From NCBI GenBank assembly GCA_963931865.1, contig OZ007512.1, forward strand, positions 10,983,160-11,047,159: 64,000 nt of DNA, written 5' to 3'. Shown piece by piece: positions 55,340 through 64,000 of this stretch; position 1 is the first letter of the stretch, and every line of letters starts with the position of its first letter. The stretch is from Axinella damicornis. Lineage: Eukaryota > Porifera > Demospongiae > Axinellida > Axinellidae. Position numbers and translations under genes: made by a program. Under the pieces are notes generated by a model. It was not told the DNA's origin and ran no database searches. It saw only the letters and a program-made list of their open reading frames with translations.

Positions 55340-56144
55340 ATATAGAATGTGAATCGTTCTATCCGTGACCACCACCTCCCTCCAAAGTCACGTTGTTGAG
55401 CCCCAACATAATATTGGGGCGAGCCTGAGTGGACCCCAAATGTAGCTATCATAGAGTCGGTAGACTCTATATGTAGGGATACAACGGACATGCAATTGAA
55501 CTTACAAGTGAGTCTTTAAAAGACTTGATGTGTCTCGGCACGACTTGGTATCAGCTAGAATAATGCAGAGGACATGGCAGCTGCTTAACCCTTTATTATG
55601 ACTGCAAAATCTGTTAGCTATGAGACTTTCAGCTTAAGTGAGCGTCAATATCCTTGGAGGTTCTGTGTGAGCAAGGGGTGGGTCAGGAATGTTCACCCTA
55701 AGGGTGAAAGCAGTATGGTCGTGTCTGGGCTTGATGTTTAGTCAACACCTTGGCCAATTCTTTCAGCACTTATCTATAGGCCTATAGCTAGCTAGCTAGA
55801 GCTGAGTGAGCTTTAGTATGCACTTGGGATGGCTGAGTGCAGCACACTGGATGGGTGAGTATTCATTGTCCTGAATTAAGTATTAGAGCTAACGTACAGC
55901 AGTCTTGTTAAGAGGATTCATGAGCAGCCATGCAAACCCATAATCATTTTTGAAGATCTACTTGCAGGTTATAAATACGTTTGACACCCTATTAAGGCAC
56001 TTGCGCGGGCGCATTGCGAAAAGCGACGTACGTACGTACCTACGCATCCAGCACTGTGTCTCGGCACTTCGGTGCCGAGACAAAAATTGTGTACTGAGTG
56101 CGGAGTGAATGCTATCAAGTATGCTGCTATAAAAATGAGGTAAA
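55340..56144. other. intergenic, no gene
   Basis: It contains an AGAGTCGGTAGACTCT palindrome with a TATGTAGGGATAC flank also present at 46528-46560 (AGAGTCGGTAGACTCTGTATG). No reading frame is convincing. Confidence 0.5.
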
Positions 56145-56412
56145 CAAGTGTAAAAAACATTAAAAATGTGTGGAGATGTAGGGATAACTGAACAGCAAAA
56201 AGTATGAAAACAAGCAGGGATGATGGCATAAAACAGTTCAGTATACAACACCCTACATACTTTTCTCATTATACATGTATTATGTGGAAAGATATGTAAG
56301 ATGGTGTTGTATACTGAACTGTTTTATGCCATCATCCCTGCTTGTTTTTTCATATTTTTTGCTGTTCTGTTATCCCTACATCTCCACACATTTTAATGTT
56401 TTTTACACTTGT
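56145..56412. mobile_element. foldback element, relative of 47427-47697
   Basis: Arms of ~115 bp: CAAGTGTAAAAAACATTAAA, GTAGGGATAACTGAACAGC, GATGGCATAAAACAGTTCAG and their inverse. The loop contains TATACATGTATTATGTGG. About 75-80 percent similar by eye to the copy in gene B. Confidence 0.85.
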
Positions 56413-56770
56413 ATTATAATGGAGTCATCAAGCTAGCATCCCAAGCTCTGAACAGAATTAATCGGACTTTGGCAGCATTATAATTTTGTGAGTGTTATTG
56501 GGCTGTGAAGCACGGGAGTATTATGGTACGCCATATAGGTATGAGCTGGTGGATGCAATCAGAGTCGGGTGTACATGTGTAAAACATACTTCAATAGATA
56601 GGTACCGGTACAGTATCCTTACCAGCCTAATTGTGTGACTTATGTGTCAGCAGTGATCAGCAGTGTTATCTCCATTAGATTTATCAACATAAAAGAACTG
56701 CATGACACATCACATTTCAATGCTTTCAACATTTCACAATAATTGTATAACACATCATGTTCACACTTTC

Positions 56771-56868
56771 AATCACTGGGTGTCTGCTAACTATTTAACT
56801 TTCAATCACTGGGTGTCTGCTAACTATTTAACTGGGTGTCTGCTAACTATTTAACTTTCAATCATGCA
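56771..56868 (+). repeat. ~32-bp triplication at the LINE 5' end
   Basis: The segment TGGGTGTCTGCTAACTATTT, AACTTTCAATCA occurs three times head to tail (the middle copy short) directly before the open LINE frame. It encodes the WVSANYLTFNH part of the RT, so the repeat was made from LINE sequence. Confidence 0.75.
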
Positions 56869-57650
56869 AAGTGCAAGTGCATGCTAGTGTCAAGAAAAAG
56901 TCAGTCATCAACACCCCTTACTCTGACTTTAAATGGCTGTGATATCGAGCAAGTTCAGCACTTCAAATACCTTGGGTTGTTACTGTCATCAGACATGTCA
57001 TGGTCACCTCACATCGAGTCCACATGCTCAAAAGCTAAAAGGATCCTGGGCTTGCTATATAGACGGTTTTATGGCAACACTGATAGTACAACGTTGGTGC
57101 AGCTTTATCAATCCCTTGTTCGCCCTCACATGGAATATGCCTCTGAAGTTTGGGACCCTCATACCCAGAAAAACCGAAACAAGCTAGAGGACATTCAAAA
57201 ATTTGCATGCAAAATTGCAACCAGAAGATGGGATCTGGGCTATCAGGAGCTCCTCGAGCTGACAGGTATTCCCTCCCTAGCTACCCGCCGGTTACACCTA
57301 AAACTGTGTACGTTATACAAAATTGTTTATAATTTGTGTTCCTTCCCTTCTGGTATTTTGGTCCCCCGAGCAAACTATAGTCAGCGTACAAGCCACCCTC
57401 TCCAATTCCATCAACCTCATGCTTACACTAACTCTTTCCAGTACTCTTTTGTACCTCATGCTATATCCATGTGGAATTCCCTGCCCTGGTCTACTGTATC
57501 AGCTCAATCATTGTTTTTATTTAAGAGCAAACTTGTACTGTAATAATCTTATCTTCTGGGTACACTTTATATTAGCTTTCACTTGCTATTGTGTATCCTA
57601 TGCACTTATTGCATAAACTTTTATAAAATAAAATAAAATAATAAAAAAAT
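56836..57650 (+). mobile_element. 5'-truncated LINE (reverse transcriptase C-terminus)
   Basis: A 235-codon frame holds the end of a non-LTR retrotransposon ORF2. Motifs: NHAKCKCMLVSRK, then HFKYLGLLLSSDMSWSPHIE, LYQSLVRPHMEYASEVWDPH, LEDIQKFACKIATRRW, and RRLHLKLCTLYKIV. These are the typical thumb and post-RT region of Jockey/CR1/RTE-like elements. It ends with the A-rich tail TAAAATAAAATAAAATAAT. Endonuclease and catalytic RT domains are missing, so it is immobile. Confidence 0.85.
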
Positions 57651-58069
57651 CACAACACAAAAATGTGAGCCAAAAACAGAATGGGCAATTATGGTAATTG
57701 CAGCATGTTGAACGCACTTGTGGTATCATTCCCTAGGGAAAATAGCACCCTTGCAAAACAAATTCTACTTATAGATGTTATATTTTGTTCATAGGATAGG
57801 CTAGCACTCCCAACAATGATTGGGATTTCTCCATGGTGAGTTTGAACATACAAACTACTCAAGAATTGTATGCTCAAAATTTCTTGCATCCTTATTGCAA
57901 AACATATCATCTTAAAGTTCCGGACATATATACCCCTTAGCAGATCCAAGTCTCACTTTGTTTGCTGACTAATATGACTATACCTTCTTGCTTGCTACTC
58001 TCTTGTCTTAGTTCCTATGACATAGGGTATACGTGTGGCCATTCATCAAATATATACACTATGCTGGAT

Positions 58070-58220
58070 CTATTTATCCCTAAAGTGAGGAAGCTAAGGC
58101 ACAACAGTGCACCAAAGTGGTTTAGCGTAACTATCAGACACAAACTGAATTGCATATACCATCTAAGAAGGCAGGAAAAACATCAACGCAATCGATCTGA
58201 TCTTGAACTATACAAGATGT
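58070..58220 (+). mobile_element. LINE fragment (endonuclease-RT spacer)
   Basis: The open frame LFIPKVRKLRHNSAPKWFSV, then TIRHKLNCIYHLRRQEKH, resembles the segment between endonuclease and RT in non-LTR elements (PKWF...IRH-L). It is cut at 58221 by a TAGCCTC-family MITE. Confidence 0.6.
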
Positions 58221-58657
58221 TAGCCTCGTTCCCAGGCGCTCGGTACACTGTAAAAGACTATATGACTGAGCTTGGTTACCTCAGTTGCAATTGGAAAGCA
58301 GATCAAAGCAAGTATAATGTACCTGTTTAGCGACAAACAAGTGGACCCTTTTATGACCAGCATTCAAGTGGCCTCTCATGCATTACACATTGTAAGCTAT
58401 TATTGGACACTTTGGTAACAAGCAGATACACATTTAATGAACACTTTTAACAAGCAGGCACATTGTATGCAGATTGTAAGCTTTTAAGGGAACAAGGTAT
58501 GAATCCCAAGCAGGAGTGCTGTGACCTTTATCCAGATCACTCTTGAGCTGCATGGGATAGAATTTTAGAATGGAACTGGAACTGGGTTAAGTAAGCTCAG
58601 TTAAAACAACCCTAGTCTTTTTACAGTGTAATTACCGAGCGCCTGGGAACGAGGCTA
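58221..58657. mobile_element. MITE, TAGCCTC family, with exact 9-bp target duplication
   Basis: 437 bp. Left TAGCCTCGTTCCCAGGCGCT, right AGCGCCTGGGAACGAGGCTA, arms of ~40 bp that extend into ACACTGTAAAA. ACAAGATGT flanks it at 58212-58220 and 58658-58666. It inserted into a LINE fragment, so it is younger than that fragment. Confidence 0.9.
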
Positions 58658-58666
58658 ACAAGATGT

Positions 58667-59225
58667 TAGCTATACGAGTGATGAAAGCATGTTAATATTA
58701 TTTTGGAATTTGCCTTTTCACAATACTTATGAGTCTTTGCCTTCTATAATGGCCGACAGAACTACACAACGGATCTTGAATAAATCGGCCAACTTCAAGG
58801 CCCCATAGCTCCAAAACCAAGGAGCTCCTTCCAATCTCCAAGCGTTAATATGCTTTCATTTGGTGCAAGCTGCAGGTTCATATATCACCTTGCGTTTAGG
58901 AGATACAGGCGCCCAAAACATACACCCTTCCGAGGCGCTTGATATAACGCGCCTCACTCTTGTTTCCAGCCTGGCAGTCATATCATCACAAAATGTTCAG
59001 AATCCGACGTCCTTCCACCCAGAGACTTGATTATTCAGCCGAACTTTCCCATTGCGTGCCTTACTCGGAGTAACAGAGCACCCCAAATGTACCGCATGTC
59101 ATCTTGCGACTTCCGGCCCCCTCGCATTTATGCATAATGTATCTTCGCTCTCTTCGCTCGCTCAGCTACTTCCCCGGCCTCCGTAATGACAGAAAGTACG
59201 CAGTTTAAGTATAGGTACCGGAAAC
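58667..59225. other. intergenic, no gene
   Basis: A region with GC-rich ends. 59130-59165 contains TATCTTCGCTCTCTTCGCTC, ACTTCCCC, an inverse echo of the GGGGGAAGTAGCTGAGCGAG tail of the satellite element. No supported coding sequence. Confidence 0.4.
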
Positions 59226-59229
59226 GCGC

Positions 59230-59375
59230 GGGCATCTAGAACCGGTGTTACAGTAAATCCGATCGCTCGGAAATATGATCGCGGCGTTAAAATTTCCAAG
59301 GAAATGTTAACGCCGGGCGTGCATATTTCCTAGGAAATATCATCGCGGACAGGAAATTCGATCGCTCACGGTACA
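59230..59375. mobile_element. short inverted-repeat sequence with GATCGCTCGG and GAAAT blocks
   Basis: GTTACAGTAAATCCGATCGC on the left and GCGATCGA-related ATTCGATCGCTCACGGTACA on the right, with GGAAATATGATCGCGG and TAGGAAATATCATCGCGG pairs inside, form an imperfect hairpin. Probably another MITE. Confidence 0.45.
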
Positions 59376-59924
59376 GTATATGTGAACGTCTCAAGTAAAA
59401 ATGGAACTTTAGGCACACATCCCACTTTGCACCCCCCTGAAATGTGAATTGGTTCTAAATGTGTTTCAGAAGATTTCCAAGAATTGAGTTTCTCCAATTT
59501 TCAGGCATTTCTTCGAAGGGGGTGCACAAGTTTTAATCCATTTTTAAGCAATTTGGACAATTCCCCACATTTGACTGTGACTAAGGTTCCATTTTTACTT
59601 GATGCGTTCACATATGGGAAAGCAGTGTGTACGGTTACTTGCAAATATATTCCGGAGAGCAGCACAACAATTATTATCATACCCTATTGCCCTACTTCCT
59701 GCTGGACCAATATCCACATTTCGTAATTATTATATAATCGTGGCCGACCTCCTCTGCTAGCTACCATATGCGTCAATAGGAAATAGCATAAAACAGAAAC
59801 ACCTTCGCTGTTGTATGGTGTAGCGAAAATCGTTTATTTCTCTGTTTCGTTCGTGTCAAAGATCACGACTGCGATTTTGGGCGACAACACGGCAGACAGC
59901 GACTCGCATCGGGCCGCTTCAACG

Positions 59925-59984
59925 ATGTCTTTCAGCAACGATTTGCTAGTCGCTGGGTTATCAGCTATGATGGGCAAAAAGTGA
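59925..59984 (+). CDS. upstream ORF of gene D (19 codons)
   Basis: An ATG at 59925 opens a 19-codon frame (MSFSNDLLVAGLSAMMGKK) ending in a TGA at 59982-59984 that overlaps the gene D ATG by one base (TGATG). Such overlap is known to permit termination-reinitiation. Its translation depends on the transcription start, which is unknown. Confidence 0.35.
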   Translation: MSFSNDLLVAGLSAMMGKK

Positions 59985-60997
59985 TGACGCAGACGCAATT
60001 TGACGAGTATAAAAACACACCAGAGGGTCGAAATGCCGTCCCAATACCGCTGAACATCGACGAGACGTTCAAAGCATCCTACCAAAAGAATGCTGAACAA
60101 CAACAAAATGAACTCCCAGCACCGTTTACCATCGACGAACGGACCGTCGAACGACAGATACGAACTTGCACCAGATACTATCAAGTATTTGTACACGCAC
60201 CATCTGGGCAGCAGATTCCCGTGATTATCTACCACTGCAGCACAGTCGCTGATTTGAAATTTGTTATTGCTGAAAAAATCAACATACCTACCGATCAAAT
60301 GCGTCTGATCTTTTCTGGCAAGCAGCTCTACAACGACGACAAAACAATGTACGAATGTTCCATTGAAAACAACAGCAACATCCATGTACTTTTGCGTATC
60401 AGAGGAGGCGGTCAAGATGAAGTGCTCATTCTTGATGAATCGGACTTGGCTCCTGAGTTTCACTTCGATTTCTCTACTTTGAGCGATGATGGGAAAATGT
60501 ATTACAGGGGACCTCACAAGTACTGTCGCCCCTATGGCTGGAAGCGTTATGCTTTGAACGTCAGAGATAAGTATGAAAGCAACACTTGGCTAGGAAAACC
60601 AGGTATGCGCACCAATTCGACACCTGGTGAATGGTCGGTATCATATCATGGAACATCAATTGGAGGTGCTCAGGGCATCAGCAAGGAAGGTTACAAGACA
60701 TCCATGTGTAAACGTTCTTTATATGGCGATGGGATATATTCTTCCCCATCAATAGTTGTTGCCGAACAATTTGCAAAAAGATTTCTTCACAAGCAGGCTT
60801 CATTCCTGATCGTCCTTCAGAATCGATGCAATCCCAACCATATCAAGGTCATTCCTCCATCTCAAAGTGGTGCTTCTGATGACTACTGGATCACAGAAAA
60901 AGACGAGCACACTCGTCCATATGGAATCTGCTTCAAGCAAGATGGTTCTGCATATAATATGGCATCAAAGTCCATTTTATTTTGCACAATGCTATAA
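59984..60997 (+). CDS. gene D: ubiquitin-like / PARP-like ADP-ribosyltransferase fusion
   Basis: Intronless 337-aa protein. Residues 1-65 are a polar leader. Residues 66-142 form a ubiquitin-like domain: YYQVFVHAPSGQQIPVIIY, VADLKFVIAEKINIPTDQM, RLIFSGKQLYNDD and a terminal LLRIRGG, with GKQL matching the ubiquitin Lys48 context. From ~170 comes a second domain: YRGPHKYCRPYGWKRYAL, TWLGKPGMRTNSTPGEW, VSYHGTS (His222), LYGDGIYSSP (Tyr252), FLIVLQNRCNP, DYWITEKDE and RPYGICF. His-Gly-Thr and G-x-GIY are the H and Y of the PARP catalytic triad pattern; the third residue is not assigned. Chosen start is the first ATG in frame. It could ADP-ribosylate protein or ubiquitin (inference). Absence of introns suggests a retrocopy or transfer. 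An alternative is a catalytically dead ART-fold domain. Confidence 0.8.
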   Translation: MTQTQFDEYKNTPEGRNAVPIPLNIDETFKASYQKNAEQQQNELPAPFTIDERTVERQIRTCTRYYQVFVHAPSGQQIPVIIYHCSTVADLKFVIAEKINIPTDQMRLIFSGKQLYNDDKTMYECSIENNSNIHVLLRIRGGGQDEVLILDESDLAPEFHFDFSTLSDDGKMYYRGPHKYCRPYGWKRYALNVRDKYESNTWLGKPGMRTNSTPGEWSVSYHGTSIGGAQGISKEGYKTSMCKRSLYGDGIYSSPSIVVAEQFAKRFLHKQASFLIVLQNRCNPNHIKVIPPSQSGASDDYWITEKDEHTRPYGICFKQDGSAYNMASKSILFCTML

Positions 60998-61739
60998 CAC
61001 AACATGCATCAGATAATTTCTGCCAACCCCCTTTTGAATTTTCGATGAATTTATAATTCGATTGTGCTTTTAACAGCACTTCATTACAATCTATATGCTA
61101 CCAGAGTCATGCTTTCAATATCAAAATGTATAAAATTGATGTTTTACTGCTAGATCTATATATGTGATGTCACAGCGATATTATTGTGTAATTCAGTGAA
61201 CCTTCATCTGGACCTGTGGGTGTGTAAGTACAAGAATGCACTTAGACTAACATGTAGTGGGTTGTCCCGGGGTAACTACCCTCACTCTAACATAAACTCA
61301 CCGCCTGATGTTAGCTAGAAGTTCCATGGAATGACTATCATTAAAATTTGAATGTGGACTATTAGTGTGAACAAAGACTATGAATATAGCAATGAAAGAG
61401 TTTTAACTCTAAATGTCATTTTATACACAAAAAATACATGAATAATTCCATTTGGTGTAGAGCACACTAATGAGGTGTCTTAGTAGCTAAGAATTTAAAC
61501 CTAGCAGCAGGTGTCGTACCTGTCAGCTGTTTGCATTCTTGGAACCAATGTGCATGCATCCTTCTTTCGATGTTGCTTGGTTGTGTGGGCCAGTGTGGCT
61601 CTATAGTGTGATATCTGGTTGCCTGTTCTCTGTAGTGCTCACTGTTTCATTTGATTGTTTGGCTTCAGAAGTCTAATTTGTGGTCAAAGTATAGGTGTCT
61701 TACTATGAGCTCAGTTATACTTCACATCTGTCCATCAAT
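60998..61739. other. gene D 3' flank, no gene
   Basis: AT-rich. No AATAAA lies within 100 nt of the stop. 61200-61280 carries the CTGTGGGTGTGTAAGTACAA / ACTTAGACTAA dispersed repeat also found at 34049 and 26940. Confidence 0.45.
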
Positions 61740-62068
61740 TTTACTATTTTTGCTTTACAGCCATGCACCTCCACAGCCACCTCCACAGTCACACCTCCAC
61801 AGCCACAGCCACTTCCACAGCCTCATCCACAGCCACCCCCACAGAGGTGGACGCACATGACCTTCCTTCTGAAGTAGAAACTGATGGCCCACTAAATCAG
61901 CATCAGACTCGCAGTGAACCACAAGGAGGTAAGCCCACTGCTACAGTTCATCCAGCAAATGGATGTGAACCACATAGACAGGCTGAAAGAGGTATTAAAG
62001 AAGTTCTAGGTATTATGTCAAAGAAAAAAACTATACATGTGCACATTCCCTAGAACTCACAGAAGGTA
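61740..62068 (+). pseudogene. duplicated copy of gene B exon 33 with flanks
   Basis: The stretch matches 53139-53454: the intron end TACTATTTTTGCTTTACAG, the exon body (61761-61991) and the next intron up to GAACTCACAGAAGGTA. The frame stays open (STATATSTASSTATPTEVDA, VETDGPLNQHQTRSEPQ, NGCEPHRQAERG), and the acceptor and donor are kept, but no other exon of gene B is found nearby. It is an isolated partial duplication with gene D and 8 kb of repeats between the copies. It may be spliced into an unknown transcript. Confidence 0.75.
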
Positions 62069-62111
62069 CAGTGCAATGGAGCAAGAGAGAAAGAGAGCAA
62101 AACGTTTGATT

Positions 62112-62273
62112 TTAGAAACTTTTAACTGTAGTGCTTGACACAAGCATCAAATGTGTTTACAAAGTAGCTACATAAAAGGAGAGACACGCCACTTAGAAAC
62201 TTTTAACTGTAGTGCTTGACACAAACATCAAATGTGTTTACAAAGTAGCTACATAAAAGGAGAGACACGCCAC
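62112..62273. repeat. 81-bp tandem duplication
   Basis: TTAGAAACTTTTAACTGTAG through GGAGAGACACGCCAC is repeated twice with one substitution (AAGCATC vs AAACATC). The first ~18 bases also resemble 53522-53540, downstream of gene B exon 34, so the segmental duplication may extend here. Confidence 0.9.
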
Positions 62274-63280
62274 TTGTTATGCTTCCCCTAAATTAATTAA
62301 GTGTCACGTGATGTCCCCTCAACAATATGGCTGCCAACAGTCACCACATTCAGAAAAAGTGTTTAGCATGGCATAAGCCTGTTACTGGAAGATAAGAGTG
62401 CAGATATATGCTATATGAAAGTTGCCTTCACATTGAAGTCTATTTGGAAGGTAGTCAACAGGCTTCAATCCCAAGCACTGTCAGGAAAACCCATAAAAAC
62501 TGTTTTTGTTAGGAGCAAAAGTGTTTAGCATAGGATAGCCACAAAACTTGGAGACAAGCGAGTTAACAGCAAAAATGCCTTTGAGATAGATTATAGTTTT
62601 GCTTCAAGTACTTTTCTTGAAACAAGAACCTTCCTGGAATGTATGAAAGCCCTTCTAAGTGGAACTGTAAACTTGCAGTCATTTTAGTGACCTGTCATGG
62701 GTGGGCATACCTTCTGTGATGTCATTGGTGTTCATTACAAGACATGTAGAACATTCCAGCTAATAATTGGCAATTACAAGTTACAACTGGCTGCCCACGC
62801 AGCCTACTAGAACGTTTCATTGTACACAGAACTGAATGCTAACGGTCTTCTGTATTTTATGCTTTATTTCAATACTCTGACACATGCACTTCTACGGTCC
62901 CGTGTCATCAACTGGGGATAGCCCTGATTTTCTTGCGCATGATTGCGTCTTTTTAAAACGGTACGGGTAAATTGAAATCAGCAGTTTTTGAGCTTTCTGC
63001 TGATACCAAGATCATATTTTTACGCTGTGGAATAAGCTGCGACATTCGAGGAAATGGCTGGTGATATCAAAGTTTCAGTAAACAAGTTTCAAAGGCTTCC
63101 TTTTAAAGTCTGTGGTGTTTTATACTGCATCATACCTTTCCCCCCGCCATTTGTACACTGTTTCAGAGCCCGACGTGCATGGAATCCTAACAGTAGACCC
63201 CACTTTGGACGGTTAATTAATTAATTTAGTGAGGACAAGCTTTTGTCTACCTCTTCTCTCGATAGAAAGCTGGACCTATT
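62274..63280. other. intergenic, no gene
   Basis: No inverted repeat or reading frame stands out. Typical AT-rich sequence. Confidence 0.4.
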
Positions 63281-63526
63281 ATGAGGAAGGCCACAATGAA
63301 ATCTCCCTTCCAACCGCAATCTAATGGAAGACTTTGCTCTCTGCTTAAGGCAGAGTTCTGGCATATGGGTTGGGCCTTATCTCGTCAGAACTCCCGCCAA
63401 AGAAAGATCTTGATTGAAAGGTGGCTCAAGAACATCCGGGACATCAACTTTAAACCCACTGAAATACGCGCTTCACTCATTGCTGAAGCGGCACAACTTG
63501 CTTGTGAACTTCAGAAGGTAGAATAA
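63281..63526 (+). CDS. possible terminal exon of an unknown gene
   Basis: Open frame of ~81 codons after a pyrimidine-rich CTACCTCTTCTCTCGATAG acceptor at 63266. It encodes a basic, helical sequence (KAEFWHMGWALSRQNSRQRK, LIERWLKNIRDINF, LIAEAAQLACELQKVE) and stops at 63524-63526. AATAAA follows at 63563-63568, 37 nt on. I recognise no family. It could be the last exon of a gene whose other exons are absent here, or a transposon relic. Confidence 0.35.
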   Translation: MRKATMKSPFQPQSNGRLCSLLKAEFWHMGWALSRQNSRQRKILIERWLKNIRDINFKPTEIRASLIAEAAQLACELQKVE

Positions 63527-63562
63527 GGCACTACAAGATGCTGCAATGATCTAATCAGCAAA

Positions 63563-63568
63563 AATAAA
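63563..63568 (+). terminator. AATAAA after the 63281-63526 frame
   Basis: Canonical poly(A) hexamer placed at a normal distance downstream of the stop codon. Its meaning depends on the reality of that exon. Confidence 0.35.
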
Positions 63569-64000
63569 GTGTGGAAGAGTGATTCAACTGGATACAGCTG
63601 GTCTTCCACCTTTCTCCTCCTCAGTTGGGGCATCTTTGGCCAAGGACTGCTCAGCAGTTTGTAGTGTACCTTCCTCCCCATAGTGTTGTAGTGTGTGGCA
63701 GTCATCTCTTTGGGGTGCAAAGGTCATATACTGTTTACATTGTCAATTATTTGACTACAAGTACAAGTGCCAATTAGTCTGAATGTGACACAGCACTACT
63801 AGCATGTTTTCAACTTGTAATGTTATGTAAGTACAGCCACAGCACTTACAGTTAGCGCGATTCACTTGAAAATGGCTTCGAGGCAGGTCGCAGTTGTACT
63901 CCTGTTGGCAATAAGAACGTTCTGGAATTCATGAGAGTGCGCTTCAGGGCAGTAATCTGTGACATCACGAAAATCTGCTGACGTGCCAGTGGTGTTTCTT

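Noticed and set aside
59834..60517. 227-codon minus-strand frame opposite gene D
   Set aside because: Antisense shadow of the Ubl-ART coding sequence. No motifs of its own.

Overview
This is animal nuclear DNA: long intron-rich genes with GT-AG introns, dense miniature inverted-repeat transposons (MITEs), satellites, and no bacterial-style operons. The protein content (CARD, death-domain and ankyrin scaffolds in tandem) and the repeat style suggest a marine invertebrate. A demosponge is my best guess, but that is inference and the species is not established.

Layout. (1) 299-33487 (+) is gene A, truncated 5' by the window edge. I reconstruct 34 exons whose intron phases all agree, giving 2,347 codons plus stop: CARD, death-fold-like helical domain, death domain, low-complexity linker with repeats, 12 ankyrin-type exons, Gln-rich exon, conserved helical module, Pro/Ser linker, second death domain. 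(2) 34693-35860 (-) is gene C, a small two-exon death-domain gene. (3) A ~305-bp divergent promoter with a full CRE palindrome and a TATA box separates it from gene B. (4) 36166-54266 (+) is gene B, a complete 35-exon paralogue of gene A (1,405 codons plus stop) with the same domain order and almost the same intron positions and phases. (5) 54267-59900 is repeat-rich: a 766-bp inverted-repeat element with an 8-bp target duplication, LINE remnants and a 437-bp MITE with a 9-bp target duplication. (6) 59984-60997 (+) is gene D, an intronless 337-aa protein fusing a ubiquitin-like domain ending in LRIRGG to a PARP/ART-like domain (YHGT and GDGIYSSP motifs). (7) 61740-62068 is a degenerate duplicate of one gene B exon with its intron flanks. 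(8) 63281-63526 is an orphan reading frame with a poly(A) signal.

A, B and C are all death-fold proteins. A and B look like cytoplasmic scaffolds, with homotypic CARD/death interaction domains at both ends of an ankyrin stack, as in apoptosis or innate-immune signalling. Gene D joins ubiquitin-like and ADP-ribosyltransferase chemistry in one chain. A functional link between D and its death-domain neighbours is speculation from proximity.

Introns and intergenic DNA hold at least five MITE families, a tRNA-Thr-like sequence, a 37-bp minisatellite with higher-order structure, and several satellites next to exons. Exon coordinates come from splice signals, frame continuity and comparison of A with B, not from transcripts.
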